Shown one piece after another: positions 15,519-23,600 of a stretch of DNA of 64,000 bases (its first letter is position 1; each line of letters opens with the position of its first letter). The notes under the pieces were generated by a model. The model was not told where the DNA came from, did no database searches, and saw nothing but the letters and a program-made list of their open reading frames with translations. The position numbers and the translations under genes were made by a program. This DNA comes from Alkalibacillus filiformis. GTDB lineage: Bacteria > Bacillota > Bacilli > Bacillales > Alkalibacillaceae. The stretch is taken from contig NZ_JAUSUP010000005.1 in NCBI RefSeq assembly GCF_030814115.1, positions 1 through 64,000 of the forward strand, read 5' to 3'.

Positions 15519-16427
15519 GTGGATCAAAATAATAGTTCAAATCATGATGATACAACTCAAGTAGAGGAAGACACAAAGGTTTATGACCGTCGTTCAATAG
15601 AGGAAGAGTTGGAAAAGAAGCACGACGAATTAACATCAGATTACATCGGTCGTAACGATGAGTACTATAAGAGTAAATTCAGTAAATTTAAGCAAAAAGA
15701 TACCAAGTTATCTTGGAATTTTGCTTCGTTTTTCCTTGATATATATTGGTTAGCATTTCGTAAAATGTATGGTTTAGCTGCAGGGTATTATATTAGCTTG
15801 CTAGTTATTTCACTAATATTTATTCAATTGATTTATTTAGGTTTTTCAGAAGATCTTATGATTTATATTTTACTTAGCATTGTTATACTATATAGAGTTT
15901 TGTTGGGTATGTTTGGTAATTATCTCTACATGAAGAAAGTTGATAAAGATATTGCATTAATAACTCGTAATATAGATGATGAAAAGGAACAGTTTAAAAC
16001 CGTGAGGACTAAGGGAAGAACCTCTATTTGGGCAATCGTCGTTGCACATATTATTCTCATCATCGCCAACACATCCGTTCATTATATTGCAGAGAATGTT
16101 TATGGCAGTTATGACTTTGAAAACATGTCGGCTATCGAAATTGTTCAAGTTACAACCGTTTCAGAAACGGATACAACACCTATAGAACGCGCCTTAGATG
16201 ATCAGTTTGATCAAAGTGAATGGGAATCTTACCCTTTTGAAGATGAATGGATGGAAGTTGTATATACTGGTACTGGTTGGAACCAAGAAGATCATATTGA
16301 TGAAGTGGAAATTATATTTGATGTTAATACCGAAACGTATGAAGTATGGTACTACCAGATTTCGCTTGATGGTACTCCGTTATCCCAAGAAGAAACTGAA
16401 CATATGTTTTTTGAAATCTTTAATTAA
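15519..16427 (+). CDS. DUF2628-type membrane protein with C-terminal extracytoplasmic domain (copy 1)
   Basis: GTG start preceded by AGGAA-type Shine-Dalgarno sequence. Residues 1-65 are charged and cytoplasmic. SWNFASFFLDIYWLAFRKMY is the DUF2628 signature, followed by two membrane helices, a cytoplasmic loop, a third helix (about 170-190) and an acidic extracytoplasmic domain of about 105 residues (TPIERALDDQF, EVVYTGTGWNQ, VEIIFDVN). The same architecture recurs in the gene at 20012. Function is unknown. The propeller gene at 16455 follows after 27 nt, so the two are probably cotranscribed. About 290 nt upstream of it hold only the preceding terminator and AT-rich DNA. Confidence 0.65.
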   Translation: MDQNNSSNHDDTTQVEEDTKVYDRRSIEEELEKKHDELTSDYIGRNDEYYKSKFSKFKQKDTKLSWNFASFFLDIYWLAFRKMYGLAAGYYISLLVISLIFIQLIYLGFSEDLMIYILLSIVILYRVLLGMFGNYLYMKKVDKDIALITRNIDDEKEQFKTVRTKGRTSIWAIVVAHIILIIANTSVHYIAENVYGSYDFENMSAIEIVQVTTVSETDTTPIERALDDQFDQSEWESYPFEDEWMEVVYTGTGWNQEDHIDEVEIIFDVNTETYEVWYYQISLDGTPLSQEETEHMFFEIFN

Positions 16428-16454
16428 TTTTATATATCTTTAGAAGGTGGGTTA

Positions 16455-17588
16455 ATGGGAGGAAATAATAATAAAAACTTACTATGGCTTATTTTGTTAG
16501 AAATACTTAAAAACAAAAAAGTAAAAATCGTACTCATCTCGATCATAACAATCCTATTGATATTGACTTTAGTCATTATGTTTTACGTCCAGTATTCTAT
16601 TCATAAAAGTGAGTTTGAATATAAAGAGGAAATGAACTTAAACTCATTAATTATAAGCGGTATGCGGGGAGTACATGGGTTTGATGAAAGTGAAAAAACA
16701 GAAAGCTTCCAACTAGAGACTAGAGGTAATACGATGGCTGCGCAAATTAACTCAGAGAGAAATTCAATCATTATGAGTTATGCTTTAGAACCAAAATTTT
16801 ATCCAGTTGCTCACTTCTTCGGTTTCATTGAGATCAACGAAGATGGTGAGGATCAGAAGTATAGGGTTTCGGAAGAACATGATTTTTATCCAGGTCTTGG
16901 TACCTTTCATACCTATCAAAATGTAGTTTTATCGATATCATACTCTGGTAATGAAATAGCCATTTTCGACCTTGATACTGAAAAAATTATAATTAGGCAA
17001 GAGTTGAACGGGGATTGTCAAAGCTTAACTGGATTGAATGAACAAGCCTATGTATCTTGTGAGAATCGTGATGGTGATACGACAATTTATGAAATTGATT
17101 TAAATCGGTTTACGATCGAAGAGATGATACAAGAAACAAATACTCGCCTAGTTGATATGACTTTAACGGAAGAACATGGGTTATTAGCCGCTATTGTTCA
17201 GAACGATAGATATTTCCTGACGCAAATTAACGATACATCAGTGCACAAGCTTACTAGGATGGAAGATACGGAAATAACCCAAATAGCTGCAAATCAAAAT
17301 AGTGTTTATATGTTGAAGGAAGATTTGAGCTATGAGGAAGATGACAAATATGTAGCATCTTATGATATTGTAACGGATGATTATAATATGGTTTCTTTAG
17401 AGGAAGATATCGTAACAATAGATATAGAAGTGATAGACGATAACCTTTATGTTATCTTCCGATATTTTGATGAGGGATATTATTTATTGGTTATGAACCA
17501 TGATCTAGAAATTACAAATCAGTATCAATTAGAGAATATTTTACCTAGAGAGTTGTTGTTGAACCCTAATGTAGGGCTTGAAAGATAG
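16455..17588 (+). CDS. Membrane-anchored beta-propeller protein, orphan immunity candidate (copy 3)
   Basis: 377 residues: basic N-terminus, one membrane helix (about 22-48), then an extracytoplasmic beta-rich domain (IAIFDLDTEKIII, TTIYEIDLNRF, YVASYDIVTDDY). It is a paralogue of the gene at 13231 along its whole length. Unlike the two other propeller genes, it has a standard ATG after AGAAGGTGGG. It sits between a DUF2628 gene and a superinfection-immunity-like gene, in one short-spaced group. Immunity function is inferred from the array context only. Confidence 0.6.
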   Translation: MGGNNNKNLLWLILLEILKNKKVKIVLISIITILLILTLVIMFYVQYSIHKSEFEYKEEMNLNSLIISGMRGVHGFDESEKTESFQLETRGNTMAAQINSERNSIIMSYALEPKFYPVAHFFGFIEINEDGEDQKYRVSEEHDFYPGLGTFHTYQNVVLSISYSGNEIAIFDLDTEKIIIRQELNGDCQSLTGLNEQAYVSCENRDGDTTIYEIDLNRFTIEEMIQETNTRLVDMTLTEEHGLLAAIVQNDRYFLTQINDTSVHKLTRMEDTEITQIAANQNSVYMLKEDLSYEEDDKYVASYDIVTDDYNMVSLEEDIVTIDIEVIDDNLYVIFRYFDEGYYLLVMNHDLEITNQYQLENILPRELLLNPNVGLER

Positions 17589-17612
17589 ATTATAGAATTG
17601 GGGAGAGATCTT

Positions 17613-17837
17613 ATGGATACAATGATTGGTTTATTAGGATTGGCTTTTTTTATTGCAATTCATTTCATCCCATCTTATATAGCGATTAAGAGAAACAAGC
17701 ATAACCGCGTCATGATATTTTGTATTAATGCTTTTTTAAGCTGGAATGTCGTTGGGTGGTTTGTAGCGCTCTACTTAGCGTTAAAGGACGATCCGCAAGA
17801 CAAGATGTATAATGCAGTAAAGCCAAAAAGAATGTAA
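17613..17837 (+). CDS. Superinfection-immunity-like small membrane protein
   Basis: 74 residues, two membrane helices joined by a basic loop (IKRNKHNR). The second part, FLSWNVVGWFVALYLALKDD, matches the pattern of the superinfection immunity (Imm) family, small membrane proteins named after the phage T4 protein that blocks DNA entry. GGGAGAG lies 6 nt before the ATG at 17613. A TTG at 17598 is in frame but inside the Shine-Dalgarno region. Many bacterial members are not phage genes and their role is unknown. Here it follows a propeller gene by about 25 nt. Confidence 0.65.
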   Translation: MDTMIGLLGLAFFIAIHFIPSYIAIKRNKHNRVMIFCINAFLSWNVVGWFVALYLALKDDPQDKMYNAVKPKRM

Positions 17838-17943
17838 GGCTCGTCATTAGGCGAGGTCTTTTCGTTTGGCTTCAGTTATTGCGTTTACGTTCTAATCATA
17901 ATATTGAGTTTGGATATAAAGAAGATGATTAAGGATGGTTAAC

Positions 17944-18390
17944 ATGTCTATTATTTTAAGAAGGTTAACAGGAGGAATCATTGATCATGTGATTCTTACC
18001 TTGGTAATATTACCAATTGTCATAATCAGTGAGCATTTAACAGATCAAGTTAATTTAGCGTGGCCGAGCTTTTATACGTTAGTAGTTTTAATTGTTATTC
18101 TTTATTTCTTGTATGGGTTATATTTAGAAAATAAAACTTCCCAAACAATTGGGAAAAGAGTTATGAAACTTCAAGTTGTCGATTCAAGGACTGGATCGAC
18201 TGAAATATCAACTAAGCAATTAGTCATAAGGAATTTATTTCGTCCAATTGATTATGTTGCTGGATGGGGTGTTATACCGATTATTCTCTTCAGAAAGAGG
18301 TTGGGTGAGTTTATCTCGAAAACTGAAGTAAGAAAGATAGATAGAATAAAATCACTTAAAGGTGGGAGAGATAGTGAAAAGGTATTTTAA
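17944..18390 (+). CDS. RDD-family membrane protein (copy 1)
   Basis: 148 residues. RLTGGIIDHVIL holds the R and D residues of the RDD motif, with helices at about 15-35 and 48-66 and the conserved TIGKRVMKLQVVDS segment. The ATG at 17944 is chosen because AAGGATGG lies 5 nt before it; the in-frame ATG at 17935 falls inside that Shine-Dalgarno. The last residues differ from copy 2, and the 3' end overlaps the next gene by 17 nt. RDD proteins are membrane proteins of mostly unknown role; some act in ion transport. Confidence 0.75.
   Translation: MSIILRRLTGGIIDHVILTLVILPIVIISEHLTDQVNLAWPSFYTLVVLIVILYFLYGLYLENKTSQTIGKRVMKLQVVDSRTGSTEISTKQLVIRNLFRPIDYVAGWGVIPIILFRKRLGEFISKTEVRKIDRIKSLKGGRDSEKVF
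18128..18329 (+). repeat. Direct repeat, copy 1 of the RDD duplication
   Basis: These 202 bases match 19008-19209 with only three differences. The 5' parts of the two genes are also similar, but the stretch between has diverged. This points to a recent duplication or gene conversion limited to the conserved half. Confidence 0.9.
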
Positions 18391-18667
18391 GAAAAATAGT
18401 TATGCACTCCTATCAATATTTTTCGGCTTATTACCCTTTATGATACTAAGGTTATTAACCATATTCAACTATCCACCATTACCATTTCTTTTTAAGTCTG
18501 CAATCGGAGTTTTAGTTTGGATTTCAGTGCCCATACAGTTAATACTACTGATCATTGCTTATAAAAAAGGATCAAACCCACTTTTATTAGTGCTTAGTAC
18601 ATTAATTTTCATTTGTTGGGTCATTGTAATATACCTTTTTGTATCTACTCCTTTCTTAGGTGTTTAG
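18374..18667 (+). CDS. Small three-helix membrane protein (array family A, copy 3)
   Basis: 97 residues, intact relative of the genes at 12626 and 14406 (shared YALLSIFFGLLPF, VWISVPIQLILLII). The GTG at 18374 follows AAAGGTGGGAG at a normal distance and gives a basic N-terminus (MKRYFKKN). A GTG at 18362 lies within the Shine-Dalgarno. It overlaps the end of the RDD gene, so the two are translationally coupled. Function unknown. Confidence 0.6.
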   Translation: MKRYFKKNSYALLSIFFGLLPFMILRLLTIFNYPPLPFLFKSAIGVLVWISVPIQLILLIIAYKKGSNPLLLVLSTLIFICWVIVIYLFVSTPFLGV

Positions 18668-18826
18668 TAGGTATGTAGTTAGATTTAAATATAGATATAT
18701 AGAAGGCTCGTCATATGACCAGGTAAAGAACAATAATATGACAGCATATAACACTTAAACCGATGTAAACTTATTCCAATAGACGGTGCGAATTTTAAAC
18801 TTACTTATATTTAAAGGATGGTTAAC

Positions 18827-19225
18827 ATGTCTTTTATCCTAAGAAGGTTAACAGGAGGAATTATTGATCATGTGATTCTTACCTTGGTAATAATAACAAT
18901 TGTCATGATCAGTGGACATTTAACAAACCAAGTTAATTCAGCTTGGCAAAGCTTTTATACGATTGCTTTAATTTTCATTATTTATATTTTGTATGGACTA
19001 TATCTAGAAAATAAAACTTCCCAAACAATTGGGAAAAGAGTTATGAAACTTCAAGTTGTCGATTCAAGGACTGGATCGACTGAAATATCAACTAAGCAAT
19101 TAGTCATAAGGAATATATTTCGTCCAATTGATTATGTTGCTGGCTGGGGTGTTATACCGATCATTCTCTTCAGAAAGAGGTTGGGTGAGTTTATCTCGAA
19201 AACTGAAGTTAAAAAAGTGCAGTAG
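18827..19225 (+). CDS. RDD-family membrane protein (copy 2)
   Basis: 132 residues with the same layout as the gene at 17944: RLTGGIIDHVIL, two helices, TIGKRVMKLQVVDS. The C-terminal half is nearly identical at DNA level, and the C-terminus ends shortly after TEVKK without the tail of copy 1. ATG at 18827 follows AAAGGATGG. The 160 nt before it contain no gene but share AAGGCTCGTCAT with the stretch before copy 1, so the upstream DNA was duplicated too. Confidence 0.75.
   Translation: MSFILRRLTGGIIDHVILTLVIITIVMISGHLTNQVNSAWQSFYTIALIFIIYILYGLYLENKTSQTIGKRVMKLQVVDSRTGSTEISTKQLVIRNIFRPIDYVAGWGVIPIILFRKRLGEFISKTEVKKVQ
19008..19209 (+). repeat. Direct repeat, copy 2 of the RDD duplication
   Basis: Pairs with 18128-18329; three mismatches in 202 bases. 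Confidence 0.9.
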
Positions 19226-19275
19226 AAACGTTCAGAAGAAGTTACTGTTGTTTTGTATCGAGAAGGAGAGAGGAA

Positions 19276-19845
19276 ATGGCTTTAGAAAATGAACAATTAA
19301 TTTTAGTAGATAAATTGAATAAAGTAGAGCTTAGTGGCTTTGCTCGATTAAATGAGTATCTTGTAAAAAATGGTGAAGGTGAGCAGATTTTAAGAATCGA
19401 AGAAAGAAGTAAAGGGCTCTCAACTAGGTTACTTTCTTCAGTAAGGCGTTCTTTTGAAATGGTTGTATTCCAAGGTAATAGAGAATATATAAGACTACAG
19501 AAACCATTTAGGCTAACTAACCATAAGTTAGATATTCACGATGATTATGGTTTATTAGGTAGTATAGAAAAATCGTTTATAGAAAATAGGTATATCGTAA
19601 GGGATAAGGATCAAGAACCATGCTTTGAATTGTCCTCTAGTATTGTTTGGGCTCGTTCCTTTAATATTGAAAATATGAGTCGGGAAGAAGTAGGGGTTAT
19701 TGAAAAGAAATGGCCTGATAATATTAAACGGTTAGTTAAAAGTGATAACTTCTTCGGTATGAAAATAGATCGTGAGTTGTCAGTAGAAAATAAAAAGATA
19801 TTACTAGGAGCTATCATTTTAATAGATTTTATTCACTTTAATTAG
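19276..19845 (+). CDS. LURP-one/phospholipid scramblase-like protein
   Basis: 189 residues of alternating beta strands with the spacing of the scramblase/Tubby-like barrel: VFQGNREYIRLQKPFR, DIHDDYGLLGSIEKSF, YIVRDKDQEPCFEL, then VGVIEKKW before a C-terminal hydrophobic stretch (KKILLGAIILIDFIHF) that would be the single membrane-associated helix. AGAAGGAGAGAGG precedes the ATG. Bacterial members are of unknown function. A lipid-related protein beside an RHS toxin with a lipase tip is suggestive but unproven. A strong terminator follows. Confidence 0.6.
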   Translation: MALENEQLILVDKLNKVELSGFARLNEYLVKNGEGEQILRIEERSKGLSTRLLSSVRRSFEMVVFQGNREYIRLQKPFRLTNHKLDIHDDYGLLGSIEKSFIENRYIVRDKDQEPCFELSSSIVWARSFNIENMSREEVGVIEKKWPDNIKRLVKSDNFFGMKIDRELSVENKKILLGAIILIDFIHFN

Positions 19846-19876
19846 TCGATAGTGTAAGAGATTAGTGAAATAACTG

Positions 19877-19916
19877 AACGTCTTAAGTCACATATATGAC
19901 TTAAGACGTTTTTTGT
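19877..19916 (+). terminator. Strong Rho-independent terminator closing the RHS array
   Basis: AACGTCTTAAGTCA and TGACTTAAGACGTT form a perfect 14-bp stem followed by a T run. Confidence 0.9.
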
Positions 19917-20011
19917 TTTATGACCGTGTTTGCTAACCTCCATTGTCATGTTTGTTTTTGGCTTTTAATAAAATATTGTATGAAGTCAGAAAGCTGAATG
20001 GAGAGAAAGAA

Positions 20012-20875
20012 TTGAATTCACAAACAGGGCCAAGAGTTTTCCGTATGGATGAGGAGCTTGTTGAAGATTATATAGGTAAGAAATATTGGTATTATATAAA
20101 AAGTTTCACAGATATGAACAGAAAGCAGTCGAAATTGTCGTGGAATTTTGCTGCGTTTTCATTTGGTGTCATGTGGTTAGCTTATCGGAAAATGAACCGT
20201 CATGCATTAGCTTTTGCATTTCTCAAAGCTGTTATAGTCGGCGTATTAGTTTATCGGCAGTTGCACGAACATTCTGCAGACTGGTTTTTATTAGCCGTTG
20301 GAGGAACCGTTTTAGCCGCCCATTTAATTATTGGTGCATTAGGGAATCAGTTTTATATGGTTCATGTCTATCGCAACGTTAAAATTCTAGCTTACACACC
20401 AGTTTCAAGGGAAGCACAAGTGACCGGAGCAGAAAAGACAGGGCAGACGTCCTTCATATCTAGTGTTTTAGCGTTGTTAGCTTTAGCGGTTTTCAGTATG
20501 GCGTTGTTAATCGTTGTTGATGCAATTGAAAACAGAGTCGAAGAAGCACAACCTGTTGGGATAGAGCCTAGAAGTTACTATTCAACAGTAGACATTGTTA
20601 GTCGCTCTACGATTGAAGGTGATGGGCGCACGATTGGTGAAGTGTTTGATGAGCAATTTATGTTTGGTCAGTGGAATACGAACGATCTTGAAGGAGTAAC
20701 AGAAGAAGTTGTCTATACCGGAACGTTACTACAAAGAGATGAGATATATGAAGTCACGCTCGTGTTTGAAGTCAATCCTCACGCTTATCAAGCAGTAATG
20801 TCAGAAGTGTTAGTGGATGGCTATTTGATGACGGGTGATGAAGCATGGAATTTGTTAAATAACTTATTTAAGTAA
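20012..20875 (+). CDS. DUF2628-type membrane protein with C-terminal extracytoplasmic domain (copy 2)
   Basis: 287 residues. KLSWNFAAFSFGVMWLAYRKM is close to the DUF2628 signature and to the gene at 15519. Helices follow at about 66-85, 92-112 and 155-178, then an acidic outer domain (RTIGEVFDEQF, EVVYTGTLLQ). TTG at 20012 follows GGAGAG by 6 nt and gives MNSQTGPRVF. An in-frame TTG at 19943 has no Shine-Dalgarno. It is slightly richer in GC than the array to its left and may be the ancestral chromosomal copy. Function unknown. Confidence 0.6.
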   Translation: MNSQTGPRVFRMDEELVEDYIGKKYWYYIKSFTDMNRKQSKLSWNFAAFSFGVMWLAYRKMNRHALAFAFLKAVIVGVLVYRQLHEHSADWFLLAVGGTVLAAHLIIGALGNQFYMVHVYRNVKILAYTPVSREAQVTGAEKTGQTSFISSVLALLALAVFSMALLIVVDAIENRVEEAQPVGIEPRSYYSTVDIVSRSTIEGDGRTIGEVFDEQFMFGQWNTNDLEGVTEEVVYTGTLLQRDEIYEVTLVFEVNPHAYQAVMSEVLVDGYLMTGDEAWNLLNNLFK

Positions 20876-20924
20876 TACAATAATCGTTGCGAGAGCTTTT
20901 GAATTCATAGGTGGTGAAGGTTAA

Positions 20925-21527
20925 ATGTCAAAGGAAATGTGGAACGAAAACTTCTCAGAAAAGAAGTTTATTTATGGTAAAGAACCGAACGAGTTTGTTA
21001 AAGCTTATAGCGGTGTAATCCCTGACGGAGCTAAAGTAGTTTGTTTTGCTGAAGGTGAAGGGAGAAATGCTGTTTATTTAGCTGAAAATGGATATGATGT
21101 GTCGACTTACGATCAATCAGAGGTTGGTTTAGAAAAAACGAAAGAATTAGCTAAAGAAAGACAAGTTGATGTTAAAACGAATCAAAAAGACCTAATTAAG
21201 GAGACTGTGGAGCCGAATTTATATGACGCGGCTGTTATGGTGTTTGGACATGTGCCAAGACAAAATCAATCGTTTTTTATTCAAAATATGATTGATTCAG
21301 TCAAACCAGGTGGTTACATCATGTTTGAGGTATATTCACATGATCAACTTCCTTACCAATCAGGTGGTCCGAAGTCAGAAGAGTTATTGTATCATCCTAA
21401 AGAAGTATTAGACTGGATCGAACCGTATAAATGTCTCCATTATTTCTATGGTGAAGCTGAAAGATATGAAGGAGATCGTCATTATGGTCTTAGCCATGTC
21501 ATTCAAGTCATCATTCAAAAAGTTTAA
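20925..21527 (+). CDS. Class I SAM-dependent methyltransferase (TehB/UbiE-like)
   Basis: 200 residues. The SAM-binding loop is VVCFAEGEGRNAVYLAENGYDV, here cited as CFAEGEGRN near residue 41, followed by the acidic end of strand 2 (YDQSEVGLEK) and GGYIMFEVYS after helix E. The N-terminal WNENFSEKKFIYGKEPNEF is typical of the TehB-like group, whose members methylate small thiols or metalloids. The substrate cannot be told. It is a single gene between terminators, with AGGTGGTGAAGG before the ATG. Confidence 0.8.
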   Translation: MSKEMWNENFSEKKFIYGKEPNEFVKAYSGVIPDGAKVVCFAEGEGRNAVYLAENGYDVSTYDQSEVGLEKTKELAKERQVDVKTNQKDLIKETVEPNLYDAAVMVFGHVPRQNQSFFIQNMIDSVKPGGYIMFEVYSHDQLPYQSGGPKSEELLYHPKEVLDWIEPYKCLHYFYGEAERYEGDRHYGLSHVIQVIIQKV

Positions 21528-21532
21528 AAAAC

Positions 21533-21562
21533 AAATTCCCGCTTATTAAAGCGGGAATTTAT
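21533..21562. terminator. Bidirectional terminator between convergent genes
   Basis: AAATTCCCGCTT and AAGCGGGAATTT form a perfect 12-bp stem with a 4-nt loop between the convergent methyltransferase and RDD genes. Confidence 0.85.
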
Positions 21563-21999
21563 TAATTGTATTGATTTAATTCATACGGTTCATTATAAGT
21601 AACGTATGTTTTAGCGATTAAATCATGAATTGAACGCTTATCTTCTCGGAATACAACCATGAAAATGCTGACAATGACACCTATTCCGAACGTTAAGACA
21701 TAGATTAGTCCACCGACAATCTCACGCAAAAGCATGGCGCCTAACCCAAGCTTAGTCCCATCAATTTTAGCGATTCTAATTCCCATAGCACGTTTCCCTA
21801 ATGTATAACCGGTCCATAGAATTGGAAGTATGACGAAGTAAATTGGCTCGATAAACTCGAAGATTGTTTCTCTTTCCATGAAAAACTGCCCGTACACGAT
21901 TGAAGTCATGATCCCAACTGTAATCATTAATACAATTCCATCGACTAATAAAGCAATTAATCTAATCCAAAATCCTGCTGGTGAATCTAGTTGTTGCAT
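21562..21999 (-). CDS. RDD-family membrane protein
   Basis: 145 residues with three membrane segments. GFWIRLIALLVDGIVLMI carries the R and D of the RDD motif, and YTLGKRAMGIRIAKIDG the conserved middle. A short amphipathic tail follows (REDKRSIHDLIAKTYV, another RDD-family signature). This is a more typical member than the two copies in the RHS array. The Shine-Dalgarno is AAAGGTGG. Function is unknown. Confidence 0.8.
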   Translation of the reverse strand: MQQLDSPAGFWIRLIALLVDGIVLMITVGIMTSIVYGQFFMERETIFEFIEPIYFVILPILWTGYTLGKRAMGIRIAKIDGTKLGLGAMLLREIVGGLIYVLTFGIGVIVSIFMVVFREDKRSIHDLIAKTYVTYNEPYELNQYN

Positions 22000-22213
22000 A
22001 TGAAAACCACCTTTACTTAAAGATGTAACTTAATAGATTGAGAGTTTATGTATCTGTTTGTTATTATACTATTCTTGTTATTTCTCTGTCATTCATCTAG
22101 AACATATGGAAATACAAAAGAAAATGACTCGCTCAATCTAATAACAACCATTCCAACTTTAACACTTGTATAACATATTTTAAACTTTGAACGAGTCAAA
22201 ACAATATTAAATT

Positions 22214-22849
22214 TTATTGGATGTGCAAAAGCTTAAGAGGTTGATACAATTGTCCACCTTTTGTCTCGGCTGTTACCTCATTAATTAGTTTCATTAAGTC
22301 TTGCCCATTAATTAATTTGACTGATTGTGAGTGTATCTGTTCTTCGAAATCGCCTGTCGTAATGAAGAAGGCAATCGATGCATTTGATTTTTCAAGTGAT
22401 GATTCACATTTTTTAATTTCTTCAGGTGTAACAGTTATACTTTCGCCATTTCGGCAAACGACAGTTGCAAAGAAGTCATCAAAAGAAACAATTAAATCTT
22501 CACAAGGCATTCCATTAGGTTCTGTCACAAAGGCGTTATAGCCCATTTGTACGAACAGGTCACTAATATATTGTTCAAATTCGCTAGGGGACATTTGTTT
22601 TAACTGTTCAAGATCTCCGTGTTTTTGTAAGTACTGTCTTCTATATTCAATGATGCGTGCCCGCTTACGCTCATTTAAGTAGGTACGAGCAAAGTAGATT
22701 AACCCTAGTATCCCAGCTGTAGCTACCCAAGCAATACCTGGGATGTTAAATGTCCATTTAAGTAAGTCAAACGTTAAAGCTACTACAAATACACCTATTA
22801 AAATCCCGATTAATAGTGGATCTGTCTTCTTGTTCTTTCTTTTATTCAC
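22214..22849 (-). CDS. Membrane protein with a degenerate Mrr-type restriction endonuclease domain
   Basis: 211 residues. Two membrane helices (about 10-28 and 35-52) precede a cytoplasmic domain with Mrr-family features: LKQMSPSEFEQYISDLFVQM, the acidic position in EDLIVS, and FFITTGDFEEQ ... LINGQDLMKLI. In active Mrr domains the second strand carries Q-x-K. Here it reads VVCRN, so the catalytic Gln and Lys are replaced and cleavage is unlikely. The GTG at 22849 lies 6 nt after GAGGTG. An ATG 48 nt upstream has no better signal. Probably a DNA-binding or scaffolding relic; function unknown. Confidence 0.65.
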   Translation of the reverse strand: MNKRKNKKTDPLLIGILIGVFVVALTFDLLKWTFNIPGIAWVATAGILGLIYFARTYLNERKRARIIEYRRQYLQKHGDLEQLKQMSPSEFEQYISDLFVQMGYNAFVTEPNGMPCEDLIVSFDDFFATVVCRNGESITVTPEEIKKCESSLEKSNASIAFFITTGDFEEQIHSQSVKLINGQDLMKLINEVTAETKGGQLYQPLKLLHIQ

Positions 22850-23031
22850 ACCTTTCACCTCAAGAATATTATGTCCAAAAGAGATGAAATAACACATTTT
22901 ACCACTACCCTTTGTGTAACACTTACACGTAAATTAACATAAATGGTGGGAATGTGAGAAGATTTCCTTTTTAAAATGTCCCAAAACATAGTAGAATGTA
23001 TGTGGTAATAAGAGATTAAGAGGTGTTCAAA

Positions 23032-23271
23032 ATGCTAGTTAAAGTTAACTTTATGCTTTCAATATCTGTTTTCCTTTTAATTGTGTTAAATTATTTTACT
23101 AATACAGTAAACACGTCACCGTTACTCATTACATCATTAATTGGCTTGTTAGTCTTATTAATCGGTGTTGAGAATTTTAAGTCCGGATCGAAGTTTAATG
23201 GGGTTTCTTTCATGGTGGCATCCGCATTATTGTTTTTAGTTGTTGTATTAGTAGCTTTAGGCATTTTCTAA
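23032..23271 (+). CDS. DUF3953-type small membrane protein
   Basis: 79 residues, three hydrophobic segments. LLITSLIGLLVLLIGVENFK is typical of DUF3953, a Firmicute family of unknown function. The ATG at 23032 follows AGAGGTG at 7 nt; a GTG at 23023 is in frame but inside the Shine-Dalgarno. It converges with the CHY zinc finger gene with only two bases between the stop codons. Confidence 0.65.
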   Translation: MLVKVNFMLSISVFLLIVLNYFTNTVNTSPLLITSLIGLLVLLIGVENFKSGSKFNGVSFMVASALLFLVVVLVALGIF

Positions 23272-23273
23272 TT

Positions 23274-23600
23274 TTATAGTTCAAAGTAAAGATGGTAATG
23301 CATACGGCAGTTTATATTAAATTGAGCGTTACATTTTGGGCAATTTGTTCCGTGGTTCATGTATTCACGAATCGTTAATTCATCCCCACATGAACCACAT
23401 AAAATTGCTTTCTTATCTCGTTCATCCCTGCCCCATTTCTCGATAGCGTGGCTAGTATGTTCCTCATGACACTTATAGCAAGGAAAATATTCATTACAAC
23501 ATTTGAATTTAATCGCAATTCGGTCGACTTCGGTGTTGTAATGGTTGCATCGCGTTTCTTCATCTATACTTCCAAACACATGTTTACCATGGATGAGCAT
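23274..23600 (-). CDS. CHY-type zinc finger protein
   Basis: 108 residues packed with metal ligands. TRCNHYNTEVDRIAIKFKCC, CYKCHEEH, LCGSCGDELT and NCPKCNAQFN...C.MHYHLY give the Cys/His pattern of the CHY zinc finger family. Bacterial members are small stand-alone proteins of unknown role; eukaryotic relatives include Pirh2 and Hot13. AAGGAGGGGG before the ATG is strong. The start overlaps the stop of the upstream membrane protein gene (TAATG), so the two are coupled. Confidence 0.82.
   Translation of the reverse strand: MLIHGKHVFGSIDEETRCNHYNTEVDRIAIKFKCCNEYFPCYKCHEEHTSHAIEKWGRDERDKKAILCGSCGDELTIREYMNHGTNCPKCNAQFNINCRMHYHLYFEL

Noticed and set aside
17894-17932. Short match (IEFGYKEDD) to the N-terminal region of the propeller gene at 16455
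   Set aside because: Only about ten residues long. It could be another cassette scar but is too short to assert.
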